In this document: piece by piece, positions 61,498 to 64,000 of the stretch
Position numbering within the stretch: position 1 is the first letter of the stretch
How the letters are laid out: every line of letters begins with the position of its first letter
Made by a program: the position numbers and the translations under genes
NCBI RefSeq assembly: GCF_014694455.1
Contig: NZ_JAAUWT010000016.1
Span: 81,129 to 145,128 of the forward strand
Source: Vibrio sp. S9_S30
Lineage (GTDB): Bacteria > Pseudomonadota > Gammaproteobacteria > Enterobacterales > Vibrionaceae
Reading direction: 5' to 3'
DNA: 64,000 nt
Notes under the pieces: generated by a model
The model's database searches: none
The model's input: only the letters and a program-made list of their open reading frames with translations
What the model was told of the DNA's origin: nothing

Positions 61498-64000
61498 ATG
61501 GATTCTATTCAATCTCTTTTGTCATCAGCGATCGCGGGTATCAGTCAATTAATTGTTATCGATCAAGAAGGCAACATTCGAGTTGTTCCAAAAGGAACGC
61601 CTTTACTTCCAGGCGAAGTGGTTTTTGCATCAGACGATGTTCAAGAACAAGCTTCTCCAAAGATCAATATTGTTGATAACGATCAGAACTTGAATGAGTT
61701 GGAGCTTGATGAAGATATCCAAGATATTTTTGCTGCATTAGAAGGGGGCGATGACCCTACCCAGTTTGGGGATGAATTTGCGCCAGCCGCAGGTAACGCA
61801 GCATTAGGATCGAGCTTAACCACTTCAGGTGAAATTGAGCGTGTTGGTGCTCAATCCATTGCTGAAACTTCCTTTAATACAGGCAGCCTAGAGAGCCAAG
61901 GGTTGTCTCGAACTCAAAGCCTAACTTTATTAGAATCCTACCGAATTTTACTGACTACAGAGCCGAGCCTAGAAGTCGCCCCTATTTTATCTATCCCAGA
62001 AGCGGTTAACTCAGTTAATGCCGAAGAGGCGCAAGATGGTGTCGATGTTCTGGTCACTGTTCCTTCTGGCACAACAACGGAAGATACTATTTTCCTCGAA
62101 GTATCAAAACCTACGGGTGACTCAGTCTTTATAGAAGTTTCTGTGCCCGATGATTGGGATGGCTTCTCTCCAATCGTTGTGACCATCCCAGCAACGGATA
62201 TGACTACAGACGGTGATTACACAGTGACCTCTGAAGTTGTTAAGCCAAATGGTGATTCAACGTCAACCAGTTCTCCAGTAACTTTTGAGCTGGACACGAC
62301 GCCACCTTCTACTCCTATTGTCACCATTGAAGATGATCTCAACGACGACGGTTTGTTAACGGATGCTGAGCTTGAAGGAAAAGTCACTGTTACGGTTAGT
62401 ATCCCATCAGATGCGGAAGCTGGTGATGTGCTTTCAGTGACAGGGCAACCTGACATCATCATTACGCAAGAGATGATCGATAACGGCTCAATTTCTTTTG
62501 AGTACGATCGTCCAGAAGACGGTGACTCACTAAATATTACGGCGACGGTGATCGATCAAGCGGGCAACACCTCAGTAGAAGGCCGTGACAGCATTGTTAC
62601 CGAAGACAACACACCAACAGGTGCGCCCGTTGTCCAAATATTGGACGATGCGAATAATGATGGAATCCTAACCTCTGATGAAAACGATGGAACAATAGAC
62701 GTCAGAATTACGCTTCCGGAAGGCGTCAAAGTTGGCGATACACTAAAAATCACTGGGCAACCCGATTTTATCATCAACCAAGAACAAATCGATGTTGGGT
62801 TCATTACCGTCTCATACCCAGTTCCTGGAGAAAATGAAACACTTACTGTCAATGCCACTGTGACGGATGCATCAGGTAATGTTTCAGCGCAAGGAGTGGA
62901 CTCCGTCACTGGCGAGAATATCAATGATAACCCAGTCGTTGCTGACGAAAATGGGAATCCTCTTGGCGATACTTTGAGTGTGTCAACAAATGAAGATACA
63001 CAAGTTGGTGGAAAACTCACGGCTTCAGATGCAGATGGAGACACACTAACTTTTGCAAAAGGCACGGAGCCCTCTAATGGTACATTAACCGTTGACGTCG
63101 ACGGTAATTGGTCTTACACACCTAATGAAAATTTCAATGGCACGGACAGCTTTACCGTAATAGTGAGTGACGGTAATGGAGGAACAGATTCAATTACCGT
63201 TAATGTAGGCGTAAATGCGGTGAATGATGATGTGGGTGCCGTAACAGATTCAGATAACAGCGATAATACCGTTGCAGAAAATGCAAGCATTGGTACTGAA
63301 GTCAACATCACTGGACACGCAGTAGACCCTGATGGTCAAAATGTTACCTATTCACTCAGCAATGATTCAGATGGCCTGTTTACTATTAATCCTGAAACAG
63401 GTGTAGTCACCGTTAACGGTGCATTAGATTATGAAACTTCTGATTCACATACCATAGAAATTACGGCCACCTCTGAAGATGGCAGTCAAACCAGCCAAAC
63501 TTTCACTATCAATGTCAGCGACATCGATGATACTGCCCCTGAAGCACCAGGCGTGACCATCACAGAAGATGTGAACGACGACGGTCTGCTCAGTGCGGCA
63601 GAGCTGGATGGTCAAGTGAACGTGACCATAACTCTCACCGGTACGAATGCGGTTGAAGGCGATACCTTAGCGGTGAACGGCACGGTTATCGTCCTGACAC
63701 AAGCTCATATCAATGCAGGCGAAGTCTTGACGAGTGTCGAAGTACCAGCAGAAGGTGCAACGTTGACAGTCGAAGCGACCATCACTGATGCGGCGGGCAA
63801 CACCTCAGCGAAAGGTACAGACAGTGTAACACTGGATACCGTCGCGACGGCAGGCACCGTCACGGTGGCGAACATCACCGCCGATGACGTGATCAACCAA
63901 GCCGAAAGCGGCGAGACCATCGCGGTGAGCGGTACGGCGACAGGTGGCGATATCGCAGAAGGCGATAAAGTGACCCTGACCATCAATGGTAAGGCTTACG
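61498..64000 (+). CDS. Second giant retention-module adhesin, N-terminal part (runs off the window)
   Basis: An open frame of more than 834 codons starting at ATG 61498 (GGGGTT upstream) and continuing past the window end. The first about 115 residues form a single LapA-like retention module (ISQLIVIDQEGNIRVVPKG, PLLPGEVVFA, ALEGGDDPTQF, with a PAAG dialanine motif at 96-99). After residue 150 come Ig-like domains, three of them starting with a calcium-loop-like DxNxDGxL pattern (near 62330, 62640 and 63570). A cadherin-like unit (NEDTQVGGKLTASDADGD) lies near 62985-63220 and a classical-cadherin-like repeat (VAENASIGTEV...DYETSDSHTIEITA) near 63270-63520. It differs in body from the first adhesin, which uses VCBS domains. 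The C-terminus, secretion signal and full length are not visible. Confidence 0.9.
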   Translation, partial: MDSIQSLLSSAIAGISQLIVIDQEGNIRVVPKGTPLLPGEVVFASDDVQEQASPKINIVDNDQNLNELELDEDIQDIFAALEGGDDPTQFGDEFAPAAGNAALGSSLTTSGEIERVGAQSIAETSFNTGSLESQGLSRTQSLTLLESYRILLTTEPSLEVAPILSIPEAVNSVNAEEAQDGVDVLVTVPSGTTTEDTIFLEVSKPTGDSVFIEVSVPDDWDGFSPIVVTIPATDMTTDGDYTVTSEVVKPNGDSTSTSSPVTFELDTTPPSTPIVTIEDDLNDDGLLTDAELEGKVTVTVSIPSDAEAGDVLSVTGQPDIIITQEMIDNGSISFEYDRPEDGDSLNITATVIDQAGNTSVEGRDSIVTEDNTPTGAPVVQILDDANNDGILTSDENDGTIDVRITLPEGVKVGDTLKITGQPDFIINQEQIDVGFITVSYPVPGENETLTVNATVTDASGNVSAQGVDSVTGENINDNPVVADENGNPLGDTLSVSTNEDTQVGGKLTASDADGDTLTFAKGTEPSNGTLTVDVDGNWSYTPNENFNGTDSFTVIVSDGNGGTDSITVNVGVNAVNDDVGAVTDSDNSDNTVAENASIGTEVNITGHAVDPDGQNVTYSLSNDSDGLFTINPETGVVTVNGALDYETSDSHTIEITATSEDGSQTSQTFTINVSDIDDTAPEAPGVTITEDVNDDGLLSAAELDGQVNVTITLTGTNAVEGDTLAVNGTVIVLTQAHINAGEVLTSVEVPAEGATLTVEATITDAAGNTSAKGTDSVTLDTVATAGTVTVANITADDVINQAESGETIAVSGTATGGDIAEGDKVTLTINGKAY

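Noticed and set aside
61938..63986. Antisense Ser/Val-rich frames under the second adhesin
   Set aside because: Same cause: repeat-derived shadow of a strong plus-strand gene.

Overview
The window looks like a chromosomal segment of a marine gammaproteobacterium, most likely Vibrionaceae. The reasons are moderate GC, a Vibrio-type tandem glycine riboswitch ahead of an alanine/glycine symporter, a methylcitrate (prp) operon under a GntR regulator, a tripartite tricarboxylate transporter, and a giant retention-module (LapA-type) adhesin locus. I cannot fix the genus from sequence alone. No rRNA, tRNA, complete insertion sequence, phage or CRISPR array was seen.

Layout. 0-14 kb holds housekeeping and accessory metabolism: an AGCS symporter, quinone-linked D-lactate dehydrogenase, an hflK/hflC-like pair, a two-gene operon joining a DUF1611 (DgcN-like) protein to an alanine/ornithine-racemase-family enzyme plus a small lipoprotein, an Lrp/EamA divergent pair, and cutC with a SIS-domain gene facing an AraC regulator. 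14-23 kb holds an M32 carboxypeptidase, a LysE exporter, a secreted S1 protease, a second AGCS symporter behind a tandem glycine riboswitch, an SDR reductase, and a 52-residue membrane protein next to a membrane-anchored coiled-coil protein. 23-35 kb holds a TolC-HlyD-ABC2-ABC2 export operon without an ATPase, a DcuS/CitA-type two-component system with a periplasmic binding protein, the tctCBA transporter, and a small orphan toxin-fragment/membrane-protein pair. 35-42 kb is the propionate operon (GntR, prpB, prpC, prpD, prpE) with two near-identical operator palindromes. 42-48 kb holds a GNAT enzyme, a Nudix-PAP2 fusion, queE-queC, a TPR-GGDEF protein and a DUF2750 protein.

48-64 kb is the surface-adhesion locus. 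An outer-membrane TolC-type exporter and an OmpA-like lipid-free protein are transcribed away from a 3375-residue RTX adhesin with 26 tandem VCBS-like domains. A second, differently built giant adhesin follows and runs off the window end. Both start with a LapA-like retention module carrying dialanine motifs of the kind LapG cuts. The inner-membrane ABC transporter, fusion protein and LapD/LapG regulators are not in the window.

A recurring small-scale pattern is short direct tandem repeats with units of 11-18 bp, placed in intergenic gaps and often touching a stop codon (around 1.7, 6.5, 9.5, 16.6 and 41.8 kb). The units are unrelated in sequence between sites. Decayed gene pieces (EamA exporter tail, an LpxR-like fragment, a papain-like toxin tail) mark other gaps.
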